Assembly: GCF_002014975.1 (NCBI RefSeq)
Contig: NZ_MUXV01000062.1
Location: 1-48,159 of the forward strand
DNA length: 48,159 bases
Reading direction: 5' to 3'
From: Moraxella bovis
Lineage (GTDB): Bacteria; Pseudomonadota; Gammaproteobacteria; Pseudomonadales; Moraxellaceae
Part shown: one piece after another, positions 25,932-36,305 of the stretch
How the letters are laid out: every line of letters begins with the position of its first letter
How positions within the stretch are numbered: the stretch's first letter is position 1
Program-made: the position numbers and the translations under genes
Notes under the pieces: model-generated
Database searches by the model: none
Seen by the model: only the letters and a program-made list of their open reading frames with translations
Told to the model about the DNA's origin: nothing

Positions 25932-27000
25932 TTACATAAACCCACGCACATACTGTCTTGGCACAAACTGCATTTCGCTACTGTCCGCCCCATTTTGCTG
26001 ATATTGAGCATTTAATACCCAATACGGGTCTCGCAAAAGCCCACACCCAATCGCCACCAAATCAGCATCCCCTACGCCTAAAATATGGTCAGCCACCGCC
26101 ACATTGTCCAACATTCCCACCGCAATCACGGGCTTGTTAGTTGCGTGTTTGACTTTCCTGGCCAAATCCACTTGATAGCCTGCATAAAATTCAGGGTGAT
26201 TACCCTTGTGGAGTACGCCATCACCACCACCGCTCACATCAAACATATCCGCCCCTGCGTCAGAAAATCGCTTGGCAATTTCTACGCCATAATCGCTGTC
26301 AAAACCGTCTTTGCCATATTCTTGGGCGGAAATTCGCACGATTAAGGGCATATCGGCAGGCATTACTTTTTTAGCGGCAGCAATCACTTCCACACCAAAC
26401 AAGGCTTTGTCTTGACCGTATTCATCGGTGCGAGTATTGGATTTTGGCGAATAAAATTGATGAATCAAATAACCGTGTGCCCCGTGCAGTTCAATCGCAT
26501 CAAAACCTGCGTCCACCGCTCTTTTGACCGAATTGGCAAACGCCCCAACCAACTCTTTGACTTCATCGGTGGTCAGCTCTTTTGGCGTAATCAAATTTTG
26601 CCCTGCATAATCTAACTCGCCATAATGAATGGGGCTTAGGGCTTGGGGCAACGGCATTGGGTTCATCTTGGGCTTTGCGACCTGCGTGGGCGATTTGCAC
26701 GGCAATTTTTGCTCCGTGAGAATGTACGCTGTCTACGATTTTTTTGAATGCGTCTTTTTGCGTATCATTCCAAAGACCCAAGCAGTTCGGTGTGATGCGA
26801 CCGTTTGGGGCGACATTCGTCATCTCCACGATAATGAGACCCACGCCACCAATGGCACGGCTGGTGTAATGCACCAAATGCCAGTCGTTTGGCACGCCAT
26901 CTGTGACGGAATATTGGCACATTGGCGGCATTACCACGCGGTTTTTGAGGTCAAGGTTTTTAAGGGAAAAGGGGGTAAAAAGGTTGCGGATTTTTGCCAT
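25932..27000 (-). pseudogene. NADH:flavin oxidoreductase (Old Yellow Enzyme, YqjM/NamA-like), frameshifted
   Basis: The N-terminal frame from ATG 27000 has 'RNLFTPFSLKNLDLKNRVVM', 'MCQYSVTDGVPNDWHLVHY' and 'AVQIAHAGRKA', typical of the YqjM/NamA class, which reduce C=C bonds of enals and enones with FMN and NADPH. The C-terminal frame carries 'DAIELHGAHGYLIHQFYSP', 'VRISAQEYG' and a final 'YVRGFM'. The two frames meet at 26632-26645, where a 7-bp unit (GGGCTTA/GGGCTTG on the plus strand) is doubled. Removing one unit restores 'NAVAPSPIHYGELDYAGQ' and a protein of normal length (about 353). The rest is intact, so the event is recent and in principle reversible. Several catalytic residues lie beyond the shift. 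Confidence 0.88.
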
Positions 27001-27083
27001 TGTTCGTCTCTTACTCGGTTTAAAATGCTGATATTTTAGAGAAAATATGGTATCATTTCAAATTGATTATTTTGATAGTTAGA

Positions 27084-27089
27084 TATAAT
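27084..27089 (+). promoter_or_regulatory. Possible -10 box of the hsdMS operon
   Basis: TATAAT 66 bp before the hsdM ATG, in an AT-rich divergent region shared with the Old Yellow Enzyme gene. The best -35 candidate, TTGATT at 27063, has a short 15-bp spacer. Confidence 0.4.
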
Positions 27090-27154
27090 GCTCATTGATA
27101 GTGGCAAAAGCATTTAACTGCCTATATTACCTTTTACGCAAGCAAGGAAAAACA

Positions 27155-28699
27155 ATGACCGCACAACAGCAACGCGTCGAACTGCACCGCCGTATTTGGC
27201 AAATCGCCAACGAAGTACGAGGCTCTATTGACGGTTGGGACTTTAAACAATATGTTTTGGGTGCTTTATTTTATCGCTTTATCAGCGAAAATTTTTCTGC
27301 CTATATTGAAGCAGGCGACGATGGCGTTCATTATGCCAGCTTTCCAGATGATAGCTCGATTTTGGCACAAATCAAAGAAGACACCATAAAAACCAAAGGC
27401 TATTTTATTTATCCTAGCCAATTATTTGAAAATGTCGCCAAAAATGCCAACGACAATCCCAATCTTAACACCGATTTAAAAGCCATTTTTGATGCCATTG
27501 AATCGTCCGCCAATGGCTTTGATTCTGAACGCGACATCAAAGGCTTGTTTGCTGATTTTGATACCACATCAAACCGTCTGGGCAATACCGTTGCCGATAA
27601 AAACAAACGCCTAGCATCTGTCTTAAAGGGTGTGGCGGAATTGGATTTTGGCGATTTTAAAAACAATCAAATTGATTTGTTTGGCGATGCTTATGAATTT
27701 TTGATTTCCAATTATGCTGCCAATGCAGGCAAATCGGGCGGTGAATTTTTTACCCCACAAAATGTTTCTAAATTAATTGCCCAATTGGCTTTACACGGTC
27801 AAACCAGTATTAATAAAATCTATGACCCTGCTTGTGGTTCTGGCTCATTATTATTACAAGCCAAAAAACAATTTGACGAACACATTATTGAAGACGGATT
27901 TTTTGGGCAAGAGATTAACCACACCACTTATAACCTTGCCCGTATGAATATGTTTTTGCACAATATCAATTACGACAAGTTTGAAATTGCATTGGGCGAT
28001 ACCCTACTTTCGCCCCAATTTATTGATGGCAAACCTTTTGATGCGATTGTGTCCAATCCGCCTTATTCGATTAATTGGATCGGCTCGGGCGACCCCACCT
28101 TAATCAATGATGACCGTTTTGCCCCTGCTGGCGTACTCGCTCCCAAATCAAAAGCCGATTTTGCTTTTATTATGCACGCCCTAAATTATTTATCCGCCAA
28201 AGGGCGGGCGGCAATTGTTACTTTTCCAGGGATTTTTTATCGTGGCGGGGCGGAAGCAAAAATCCGCAAATACTTAGTTGATAATAATTTTGTAGAAACC
28301 GTGATTGCCCTTGCGCCCAATTTATTTTTTGGTACAAGCATTGCGGTGAATATTTTGGTATTATCCAAACACAAAACAAGTAACCAAATTCAATTTATTG
28401 ATGCCAGCAAATTATTCAAAAAAGAAACCAATAATAATATTTTGACCGATGAGCATATCGCTCAAATTTTACAAATCTTTGCCGACAAAAGCGAAATCGC
28501 CCATTTTAGTGCCAATATTGACAGCAACCAAATTGCCGAAAATGATTATAATCTTTCTGTGTCCAGCTATGTAGAAGCAGAAGATACCAGAGAAGTGATT
28601 GATATTACGCTATTAAATGAAGAAATTCGCCAAACGGTAAGTAAAATCACCACTTTACGCCAAAGTATTGATGATATTATTGCGGAGATTGAAGTATGA
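27155..28699 (+). CDS. hsdM: Type I restriction-modification system methyltransferase subunit (type IC)
   Basis: HsdM of 514 residues. It uses S-adenosylmethionine to make N6-methyladenine at the site chosen by HsdS, as an M2S trimer. Motif I is 'DPACGSG' at 224-230 and motif IV is NPPY at 301-304. The N-terminal helical domain ('[14 protein letters not shown]', '[16 protein letters not shown]') and the C-terminal '[19 protein letters not shown]' closely resemble the EcoR124I subunit, which places it in type IC. ATG 27155 has AAGGA at good spacing; an upstream ATG at 27095 is not supported. It overlaps hsdS by four bases (ATGA). The reading frame is intact. Confidence 0.95.
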   Translation: MTAQQQRVELHRRIWQIANEVRGSIDGWDFKQYVLGALFYRFISENFSAYIEAGDDGVHYASFPDDSSILAQIKEDTIKTKGYFIYPSQLFENVAKNANDNPNLNTDLKAIFDAIESSANGFDSERDIKGLFADFDTTSNRLGNTVADKNKRLASVLKGVAELDFGDFKNNQIDLFGDAYEFLISNYAANAGKSGGEFFTPQNVSKLIAQLALHGQTSINKIYDPACGSGSLLLQAKKQFDEHIIEDGFFGQEINHTTYNLARMNMFLHNINYDKFEIALGDTLLSPQFIDGKPFDAIVSNPPYSINWIGSGDPTLINDDRFAPAGVLAPKSKADFAFIMHALNYLSAKGRAAIVTFPGIFYRGGAEAKIRKYLVDNNFVETVIALAPNLFFGTSIAVNILVLSKHKTSNQIQFIDASKLFKKETNNNILTDEHIAQILQIFADKSEIAHFSANIDSNQIAENDYNLSVSSYVEAEDTREVIDITLLNEEIRQTVSKITTLRQSIDDIIAEIEV

Positions 28700-29895
28700 A
28701 ACGCAATCCAATGATAGAAAAGCTGATACAAGAAACTGGGCAAAATGTTACGGTAGAATGGAAAAGTTTGGGGGAGGTTGCTGTTATTAAAACAGGGCAA
28801 TCCATCAGTAAACAAAAAATTTTGGATAATCAAGGGATTTATCCCGTAATCAATAGCGGAAAAGAACCACTTGGATATATTGATGAGTGGAATACAGAAA
28901 ATGACCCAATAGGTATTACAAGTCGTGGAGCTGGTGTTGGCTCAATTATTTGGCAAGAAGGAAAATATTTTCGTGGAAACTTGAATTATTCCGCAACTGT
29001 CAAAGATAAAGAAATTTTAAATACAAGATTTTTATATTTTATTTTGGTGAATTTTCAAAGTAAAATTCATTCACTTTGTACCTTTACGGGAATTCCTGCA
29101 TTAAACGCAAGTGAATTGAAAAAATTAGCAATCCCAATCCCACCCCTATCCCTACAACAAAAAATCGTCCAAATTTTGGACGCATTTACCGCCGTAACCG
29201 CCGAGCTAACCGCCGAGCATACACTAAGACAAAAGCAAAAGCAAAAGCAATACTACCGTGATTTATTATTGGATTTTGATAATTTAAACAATCCGTTTGC
29301 AAAGGGTATTAATGTAGAATGGAAAAGCTTGGGGGATATTACTTCAAAAACCCAAAATATCAAATGGAAAGATAATTTAAATTCATATCAATATATTGAT
29401 TTAACATCTGTTGATAGAGAGAATAATCAAATTATTGAAACCATAGAAATCAATGCAAACAGTGCACCAAGTAGAGCACAAAAAGTTGTTCAAAAAAATG
29501 ATGTTATTTTTGCAACAACTCGCCCAACACAAATGCGTTTAACAATTATTCCAGATGAATTTGATAAACAAATTGCAAGCACGGGATATTGTGTTTTGAG
29601 AGCAAACGAAGGTGAAGTTTTGCCTGAATGGATATATTTTAATTTAAAAACTTTGGGTTTTCAAACATACCTTGAAAATGATCAGAGTGGTTCGGCTTAC
29701 CCCGCCATATCTGATAAGTTGTTAAAAGAATTTCAAATCCCAATCCCACCACTAGAAACCCAAACCCAAATTGTCGCCATTTTGGATAAATTTGACACAC
29801 TTATCCACTCGATTTCTGAGGGTTTGCCCCGTGAAATTGAACTGCGTCAAAAGCAATATGAATATTATCGGGAGTTGTTGCTTGATTTTGCTTGA
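28696..29895 (+). CDS. hsdS: Type I restriction-modification system specificity subunit
   Basis: A 399-residue HsdS with the usual two target-recognition domains, each followed by a conserved helical spacer. The halves are visible as an internal repeat: 'VEWKSLG' begins both domains (about residues 19 and 205), and both spacers have 'IPIPPL', 'Q-x-x-I-V-x-I-L-D' and 'YYR(D/E)LLLDF'. The first spacer carries two 12-bp units encoding T-A-E-(L/H) at 168-175, matching the TAEL repeats whose number sets recognition spacing in EcoR124I/II. The recognition sequence itself cannot be read. It is coupled to hsdM. Downstream Fic and hsdR follow, with hsdR broken. Confidence 0.93.
   Translation: MKRNPMIEKLIQETGQNVTVEWKSLGEVAVIKTGQSISKQKILDNQGIYPVINSGKEPLGYIDEWNTENDPIGITSRGAGVGSIIWQEGKYFRGNLNYSATVKDKEILNTRFLYFILVNFQSKIHSLCTFTGIPALNASELKKLAIPIPPLSLQQKIVQILDAFTAVTAELTAEHTLRQKQKQKQYYRDLLLDFDNLNNPFAKGINVEWKSLGDITSKTQNIKWKDNLNSYQYIDLTSVDRENNQIIETIEINANSAPSRAQKVVQKNDVIFATTRPTQMRLTIIPDEFDKQIASTGYCVLRANEGEVLPEWIYFNLKTLGFQTYLENDQSGSAYPAISDKLLKEFQIPIPPLETQTQIVAILDKFDTLIHSISEGLPREIELRQKQYEYYRELLLDFA
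29197..29220 (+). repeat. Two 12-bp TAEL-type repeats in hsdS
   Basis: ACCGCCGAGCTA followed by ACCGCCGAGCAT in frame, encoding TAEL and TAEH in the central spacer of HsdS. In EcoR124I and EcoR124II, two versus three such units change the gap in the target site. Confidence 0.75.
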
Positions 29896-29907
29896 CTGAT
29901 TTTTTTG

Positions 29908-30039
29908 ATATGGGTCAAAAATCCAAAAATTTACCCACATTTTACCAATATGGGTAGAAAATGCGATTTTTTACCCATATAATAGGGCTTTTGAGTAAAA
30001 AATCCAAAAATTTACCCACATTGACAGTCATATAGGTAA
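29908..30039 (+). promoter_or_regulatory. Operator-like array upstream of the Fic gene
   Basis: Half-sites of the form ATATGGGTA/TACCCATAT recur. A perfect inverted pair is at 29948-29956 and 29972-29980. Imperfect pairs include 29908-29915 with 29932-29940, and TACCCACAT (30013-30021) with ATATAGGTA (30030-30038). A 25-bp segment (AAATCCAAAAATTTACCCACAT core) occurs twice, around 29918-29942 and 29997-30021. One inverted half-site runs into TATAAT, so a repressor could block the Fic promoter. This suggests separate control from hsdMS. Confidence 0.6.
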
Positions 30040-30043
30040 AAAT

Positions 30044-31105
30044 ATGCAATTTCTTCCCTTTTTGGAGCTGGAAAATCTTGAAACCAAAGCTGTGCTAAAG
30101 AAGGTGGCATCAGCAAACCGTTACTTGGCAGAGCTCAAAGGGGTGGTGCTGTCCATTCCCAATGAAGCAATTTTAATCAATACGCTTGCCTTGCAAGAAG
30201 CCAAACATAGTTCCGAAATTGAAAATATTGTTACTACGCACGATGATTTGTTTAAATCAGACATTACACAAGATAACATCAATCTTGCGACCAAAGAAGT
30301 GCAAAATTATCGCGAGGCTTTGCTTTTTGGTTTTTTTGAGGTGCGCACAAATAAAATCATTCGCTTAAATGATATTTTATACATACAGCAATTGCTAGAA
30401 AAAAATAAGGCGGGCTTTCGCAAGGTCTCTGGCACAACATTAAAAGACAGTTTTGGCAATATCATTTATACACCGCCACAACACCCTGATGAAATTGTCA
30501 GTTTAATGGCAAATTTGGTTGAATTTATCAATGATGATTCATTAAGCGAGCTAGACCCTTTGATTAAAATGGCTATTATTCATCATCAATTTGAAAGTAT
30601 TCATCCATTTTATGACGGAAACGGTCGTACAGGGCGTATTTTAAATATGCTTTATTTGGTTATGCAGGGGTTATTGGATTTGCCTGTTTTATATTTGAGT
30701 CATTATTTAATCCATCACAAATCCGAATATTATCAATATATCCAAGAGGTTAGAGATACAGGGAATTGGGAAAATTGGCTGTTGTATATGCTAGATGGTG
30801 TAGAAAAAACAGCCATCTCCACCATTGAATTGGTCAAAGAAATCAAAGCATTAATTCAGATTTATAAACACAAAATGCGTACAGAAAAACCAAAAATATA
30901 CCAACAGGAGTTACTTAATAACCTATTCAATCACCCTTATACAAAAATTGAATTTGTGATGAATGATTTAAAGGTAACTCGCAAAACTGCCAGTAAATAT
31001 TTGGATGAACTGGTGGAAATTGGTTTATTGGAAAAAGAGAAGATTGGACGCAGTGCGTATTATATTAATAGACCTTTGTTTAATTTGTTTTTAAATCGCA
31101 ATTAA
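30044..31105 (+). CDS. Fic family protein (AMP-transferase type) with N-terminal inhibitory motif
   Basis: A 353-residue Fic protein. The catalytic motif is 'HPFYDGNGRTGR' at 187-198, which contains the essential His and the anion-binding loop, so it should be able to AMPylate a target protein. The inhibitory motif S-x-x-x-E-N is at S56 to N61 ('SSEIEN'), which marks a class II self-inhibited Fic with the alpha-inh helix before the core. The C-terminal part ('FVMNDLKVTRKTASKYLDEL') is a winged-helix-like DNA-binding domain, so it may bind the operator array just upstream. Low GC. It is embedded between hsdS and hsdR, a place where accessory genes are often found in type I loci. Confidence 0.92.
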   Translation: MQFLPFLELENLETKAVLKKVASANRYLAELKGVVLSIPNEAILINTLALQEAKHSSEIENIVTTHDDLFKSDITQDNINLATKEVQNYREALLFGFFEVRTNKIIRLNDILYIQQLLEKNKAGFRKVSGTTLKDSFGNIIYTPPQHPDEIVSLMANLVEFINDDSLSELDPLIKMAIIHHQFESIHPFYDGNGRTGRILNMLYLVMQGLLDLPVLYLSHYLIHHKSEYYQYIQEVRDTGNWENWLLYMLDGVEKTAISTIELVKEIKALIQIYKHKMRTEKPKIYQQELLNNLFNHPYTKIEFVMNDLKVTRKTASKYLDELVEIGLLEKEKIGRSAYYINRPLFNLFLNRN

Positions 31106-31136
31106 ATTTTATATGTTGCCAAAAATAGGAATAAAG

Positions 31137-34100
31137 ATGACCACCCAAACCACCCCCATTACCGAAACCAATCATTTTATTGTTTTGGACAAATACGAAA
31201 AAATTGACCAATCGGGTGCCAGTTATCAAAGCGAAAGTGCTTTGAAAAAAGAATTGATTGAAGATTTAATCAATCAGGGTTATGAATATCGCCGTGATTT
31301 AAATAGTCAAGCCAAACTATTGGCAAATGTGCGTGAACAATTACAAAAGCTCAATCAAATGGCTTTTTCGAATAAAGAATGAGAGCGTTTTGCCTTGGAA
31401 TATTTGGATGTGCCGTCCGAAAATATTATCCAAAAAAACCCGTAAAATTCACGATGATTATATTTGTGATTTTGTCTTTGATGACGGGCATATCCAAAAC
31501 ATTTATTTACTGGACAAAAAGAACATTGCCCGTAATTTTGTACAAGTCATCAATCAATTTGAACAAACAGGCAATCACAAAAACCGCTATGATGTTAGCA
31601 TTTTGGTCAATGGTTTGCCTTTGATTCAAATTGAACTTAAAAAACGAGGCGTTGCCATTCGTGAAGCCTTTAATCAGGTGCATCGTTATAGCAAAGAGAG
31701 TTTTAATTTGGATAATTCGTTATTTAAATTCTTACAAATTTTTGTCATTAGTAATGGCACAGATACCCGTTATTTTGCCAATACCACCAAACGCGATAAA
31801 AACAGCTTTGATTTTACAATGAATTGGGCTCGCTCGGATAATACACTAATTAAAGACTTAAAGGATTTTACCGCCACTTTTTTTCAAAAAAATACATTAT
31901 TAAATGTGCTATTAAATTATTCGGTGTTTGATGTTAGTGATACGCTACTAATTATGCGACCTTATCAAATTGCCGCCGTAGAACGCATTTTGTGGAAAAT
32001 TCAAAGTTCGGCACAAAGCAAGAATTGGAGCAATACCGAGAGTGGTGGTTTTATTTGGCATACCACAGGTTCAGGCAAAACTTTAACCAGTTTTAAGGCG
32101 GCTCGTTTGGCGACAGAGCTTGACTTTATTGATAAAGTCTTTTTTGTGGTGGATAGAAAAGATTTAGATGATTAAACGATAAAAGAATACCAACGCTTTT
32201 CGCCTGATAGTGTGAATGGCTCAGAAAGTACCGCAGGACTCAAACGCAATATAGAAAAAGACGATAATAAAATTATTGTAACCACCATTCAAAAACTCAA
32301 TAATTTGATGAAATCGGAAGAGAATTTACCAATTTATCAAAAACAAGTGGTGTTTATTTTTGATGAATGTCATCGCTCACAATTTGGTGAAGCACAAAAG
32401 AATTTAAATAAAAAATTCAAAAAGTTTTGTCAATTTGGTTTTACGGGTACGCCTATTTTTCCACAAAATGCTTTGGGTGCAGAAACCACCGCCAGCGTTT
32501 TTGGTCGAGAACTTCATTCTTATGTGATTACCGATGCCATTCGTGATGAAAAAGTTTTAAAATTTAAAGTGGATTATAATGATGTTCGCCCACAATTCAA
32601 ATCCATCGAGAGCGAACAAGATTTAAAGAAATTATCGGCATTTGAAACCAAACAAGCACTTTTGCACCCCGAGCGAATTACCAAAATCAGCCAATATATT
32701 TTGGACAATTTTAAACACAAAACCCATCGTTTGAATGCAGGTGGCAAAGGCTTTAATGCAATGTTTGCGGTAAGTTCAGTTGATGCTGCCAAAGCCTATT
32801 ATGAGGCTTTTAAAGAATTGCAAAAAGAGCAAGAAAAACCTTTAAAAATAGCGACCATTTTTTCATTTTCTGCCAATGAAGCCCAAGATGCAGTTGGCGA
32901 TATTGAAGATGAAGGCTTTGAATTAACGGCAATGAATAGCAGTGCCAAAGAATTTTTGCAGTCCGCCATTAATGATTATAACGCTCTATTTCAAAGCAAT
33001 TACAGCGTAGAAAGTCGTGAATTTCAAAATTATTATCGTGATTTAGCCAAACGGGTTAGAAATCAAGACATTGATTTATTGATTGTGGTTGGTATGTTTT
33101 TAACAGGATTTGATGCACCGACTTTAAATACTTTATTTGTGGATAAAAACTTGCGTTATCACGGTTTGATACAAGCCTATTCACGTACCAATCGTATTTA
33201 TGATACCACCAAATCTTTTGGCAATATCGTAACTTTCCGTGATTTAGAACAAGCCACCATTGACGCCATTACTTTATTTGGCGATAAAAATACCAAAAAT
33301 GTGGTATTGGAAAAAAGCTATCAAGAATATATGGACGGCTATACCGATAACCAAACAGGCGAGGCTCGGCGGGGTTATTTGGAAGTTGTCAAGGAATTAA
33401 ATGAACGATTCCCCAATCCTGAAAAAATAGAAACCGAAAAAGACAAAAAAGAATTTGCCAAATTATTTGGTGAGTATTTGCGTGCCGAAAATATTTTGCA
33501 AAATTATGATGAATTTACCGCATTAAAAGAAATACAAACAGTTGATTTGAATGATGAAACTGCGGTAATGGAATTTAAAACCAAATTTCAATTAAGCGAT
33601 GATGATTTTGCCACCATGCAAAATATACCAATGCCATCTGAGCGAGCGGTGCAAGATTATCGTTCTACTTATAATGACATTCGTGATTGGCTTCGTCAGC
33701 AAAAAGGGGCGGAAAACCAAAATCAAATCCAAATTGATTGGGACGATGTGGTTTTTGAAGTGGATTTATTAAAATCACAAGAGATTAATTTGGATTATAT
33801 TTTGGAACTTACTTTTGACCATCACAAAAAAATCAAAGATAAGACGGCATTGGTAGAAGAAATTCGCCGTACCATTCGGGCAAGTATCAGTAATCGTGCC
33901 AAAGAGGGTTTGGTGGTGGATTTTATTAATCAAGCGGATTTGGACAGCATTCCTGATAAGCCAAGTATTATTGGTGAGTTTTATGAATTTGCCCAAAGCG
34001 AACAAAAACACGAAGCCGATGAACTTATTAGCGAAAATAATTTAAATACGGAGGCTGCCAGACGCTATTTGATGACTTCGTTAAAACGAGAATATGCCAG

Positions 34101-34239
34101 TGAAAATGGTATGGATTTGAATGCGGTATTGCCCAAAATGAGCCCACTCAATCCCAATTATCTGACCGCCAAACAAACTATTTTTCAGAAAATTGCGGCG
34201 TTTGTGGAGAAGTTCAAAGGAATTGGGGGCGAAGTGTGA
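31137..34239 (+). pseudogene. hsdR: Type I restriction endonuclease subunit HsdR, inactivated
   Basis: The type IC HsdR frame is split into three by TGA 31380-31382 (a Trp position in 'NKE(W)ERF'), a one-base shift in seven A at 31432-31438 (six A would be in frame), and TAA 32173-32175 (Gln in 'DLDD(Q)TIKEYQRF'). Domains survive in order: the PD-(D/E)xK nuclease region ('DFVFDDG', 'IQIELKKRG'), helicase Walker A 'WHTTGSGKT', DEAD-type '[11 protein letters not shown]', motif III 'GFTGTPIF', and the helical C-terminus. The last 675 residues are intact and could make a protein without nuclease or Walker A. Restriction is almost certainly lost. Start ATG 31137 has AGGA; it follows the Fic gene by 31 bp. 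Confidence 0.93.
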
Positions 34240-34241
34240 TA

Positions 34242-35129
34242 ATGACCGACCTTCGTAAACTTGACCTAAATTTATTAAAAGCCTTTGTCGTATTATTAGA
34301 CGAATGCAATGTCAGCCGTTCGGCACAAAGACTCTCCGTTACCCAGCCTGCGATGAGCGGGATTTTAAATCGCTTGCGGGAAAGTTTTAATGACCCCTTA
34401 TTTGTACGGGTTCAGCACGGCATGCAGCCGACCGACAGGGCGTTGGAGCTTGGGCATATCGCTCGGCGTGTCTTGCAGGACGTGAATTCCATGCTCGCCC
34501 CACCCAAACTAGAACCTGCCAATTTGTCCATGACCCTACGCATTGGGGCGATGGATTATGTTCAGCAGATTATCGCTTTGCCCCTTATTTTAAGGTTAAG
34601 ACGACTCGCCCCGAACGTAAAAGTCGCCTTATTGCCCGTGCAAGGACAAAATATCAAAACTTTGCTTGACAAAAATACCATTGATTTGGCATTGGTTGGG
34701 CAACACCACATCACAGGCGATATACCCCAAACCCTGCTGTATAAAGAAAGCTACGTCTGTACGATGAGCAAAACGCACCCCATGGCAAACACCGCTTTGA
34801 CGCTTGATGAGTTTTGTGAATTGCCCTTTGCCATGCTGTCGTACAATGGTGGTGAGTTTAGTGGAGCAACCGACATTGCCCTACAAAAATTGGGGCGAAA
34901 ACGCAAAGTGATGGTGTCGGTTGACCACATCTCGCTGTTGCCACAGCTTTTGAACGACTCGGATTTGGTGGCGGTATTGCCCAAACATCTTGCCCAAACC
35001 CTGCCAAACGTCCGCCTGCAAAATCCGCCCATAAATATTGACGGCTTTACCATCATGATGACGTGGCACGAACGCACGCATCACGACATTGCTCATCAGT
35101 GGATTAGGGGGGGGTTGTGCTTGATGTGA
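34242..35129 (+). CDS. LysR family transcriptional regulator
   Basis: A 295-residue LysR regulator from ATG 34242. The N-terminal winged helix is clear: 'LDLNLLKAFVVLLDECNVSRS' region, then 'AQRLSVTQPAMSGILNRLR', followed by a linker helix and a periplasmic-binding-like effector domain ('LRIGAMDYVQQI', 'DLALVGQHHITGD'). The sequence resembles the NodD/NahR-like group. Target genes and effector are unknown; no divergent gene adjoins it. It starts three bases past the dead hsdR stop, so any read-through from that operon reaches it. The last codons contain a run of eight G (35107-35114). Confidence 0.9.
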   Translation: MTDLRKLDLNLLKAFVVLLDECNVSRSAQRLSVTQPAMSGILNRLRESFNDPLFVRVQHGMQPTDRALELGHIARRVLQDVNSMLAPPKLEPANLSMTLRIGAMDYVQQIIALPLILRLRRLAPNVKVALLPVQGQNIKTLLDKNTIDLALVGQHHITGDIPQTLLYKESYVCTMSKTHPMANTALTLDEFCELPFAMLSYNGGEFSGATDIALQKLGRKRKVMVSVDHISLLPQLLNDSDLVAVLPKHLAQTLPNVRLQNPPINIDGFTIMMTWHERTHHDIAHQWIRGGLCLM

Positions 35130-35234
35130 TTGGGGGTGTTGAACATTGATAGCATATTAGTGGAATTTGATTGGGGCGTGCCAAACCTTTATAATACAAT
35201 TTAATGTTTAGAAATTTTATAGAAGTAAAATGAT

Positions 35235-35322
35235 GTTTTGCATGAAAAATGACTATCCGACCACTTAATTTAAAAAAAATTAAGTTAAAACTCTTAAAAT
35301 TTACCCAGTCAAGTGGTCAGAT
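35235..35322. repeat. Palindromic miniature repeat C, copy 2
   Basis: Reverse complement match to 6641-6724. It begins with the flank GTTTTGCATGAAAAATG, then CTATCCGACCACTTAA, an AT-rich centre with TTAAAATTTACCCAGT, and ends AAGTGGTCAGAT. The element supplies most of the 372-bp gap between the LysR and crotonase genes; the rest shows no feature. Confidence 0.85.
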
Positions 35323-35502
35323 TGCTTTTCATCGCCAGAAACTTGCTTGATAAAAACTCACAACCTGCGTTTTTTTCCTTGAAAAACGGGCGATTCCCCT
35401 GCTTTTTTAAACAGACATTTTTCATTGCAAATACAAAAGGCAGGCACGCCCTTTCCACTGTTTGTAGATAATTTCTATCTGCTGTTATATTGGCGTTGAT
35501 GA

Positions 35503-36285
35503 TTAACCCCACTGCCTATCCCGAAACGCCACCGCCATGTCTTTGGCTTTTTTAATGGCAAGTTTGCGGTTATGACTGGCAAAGAGCTTTAATTGCCACA
35601 GTTTTTCTTGGTATAAAGTCAGATGGTCGTTTGGGTGCATGCGATTGATAAGGCGTTTGCTTGCCAGTACCGCATCAGGCGAGCGAGTGGCAATCTCATC
35701 GGCTAGGGCTTTGGCACGTGCCATCGGCTCATCATCTATATGAGTGATGAGTCCGTAGTCATAAGCGGTCTGGGCATCAAGCAGGCGAGCAGACATGGCA
35801 AGCTCTTTTAGCTTATCCTTACCGATATCTCTGGCAAGACGGGTCAGTCCCATGTCAGCGACCAGCCCCCATTTGGCTTCAAGTACCGACCATGTCGCCG
35901 ATGGGTGGCTGATACGCACATCCGCCCCCATGGCAAGCTGTAACCCTGCCCCAAGGCACGCACCATCGACCACGGCAATCACTGGCACAGGTAGGCTCTG
36001 CCAAATTAGGCACACCTTTTGAAACAAGCTAGGGGCTGGCTTTATCAGCTCTTTGGTGGCAAAAATCATGTTCTTGGGTGAGCCAAACACCGCCAAGTCC
36101 AGTCCACTACAAAAATCCGTCCCGCCCGTGATGATGACGGCACGCACCGATTTGTCCGCCTTGATGTGGCGTGCGGTCTTGATTAACTCTTGCATCATCA
36201 CAAAGTCCATGGCGTTCTTTTTGTGGGGGCGAGATAAGGTAATGATGGCGGTGTGGTTATCATGGCTTAGCGTGAGTGTTTGCAT
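35503..36285 (-). CDS. Enoyl-CoA hydratase/isomerase (crotonase) family protein
   Basis: A 260-residue crotonase-fold protein from ATG 36283-36285, which has AAAGGAGAT just upstream; the longer frame to 36321 would overlap gacS. The oxyanion-hole segments are 'RAVIITGGTDFCSGLDLAVFG' (split here) and 'VDGACLGAGLQLAMGADVRI'. The motif 'EAKWGLVADMG' places an Asp where delta3,delta2-dienoyl-CoA isomerase-type members have one, so isomerase rather than hydratase activity is possible. The substrate is not established. It starts 20 bp after the gacS stop and is most likely co-transcribed with it. Confidence 0.9.
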   Translation of the reverse strand: MQTLTLSHDNHTAIITLSRPHKKNAMDFVMMQELIKTARHIKADKSVRAVIITGGTDFCSGLDLAVFGSPKNMIFATKELIKPAPSLFQKVCLIWQSLPVPVIAVVDGACLGAGLQLAMGADVRISHPSATWSVLEAKWGLVADMGLTRLARDIGKDKLKELAMSARLLDAQTAYDYGLITHIDDEPMARAKALADEIATRSPDAVLASKRLINRMHPNDHLTLYQEKLWQLKLFASHNRKLAIKKAKDMAVAFRDRQWG

Positions 36286-36305
36286 GGGATCTCCTTTGTT
36301 ATGCT

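Noticed and set aside
29918..30021. Possible CRISPR array from the 25-bp duplicated segment
   Set aside because: Only two copies with a 54-bp interval, no cas genes nearby, and the repeats contain operator-like half-sites that explain them better.
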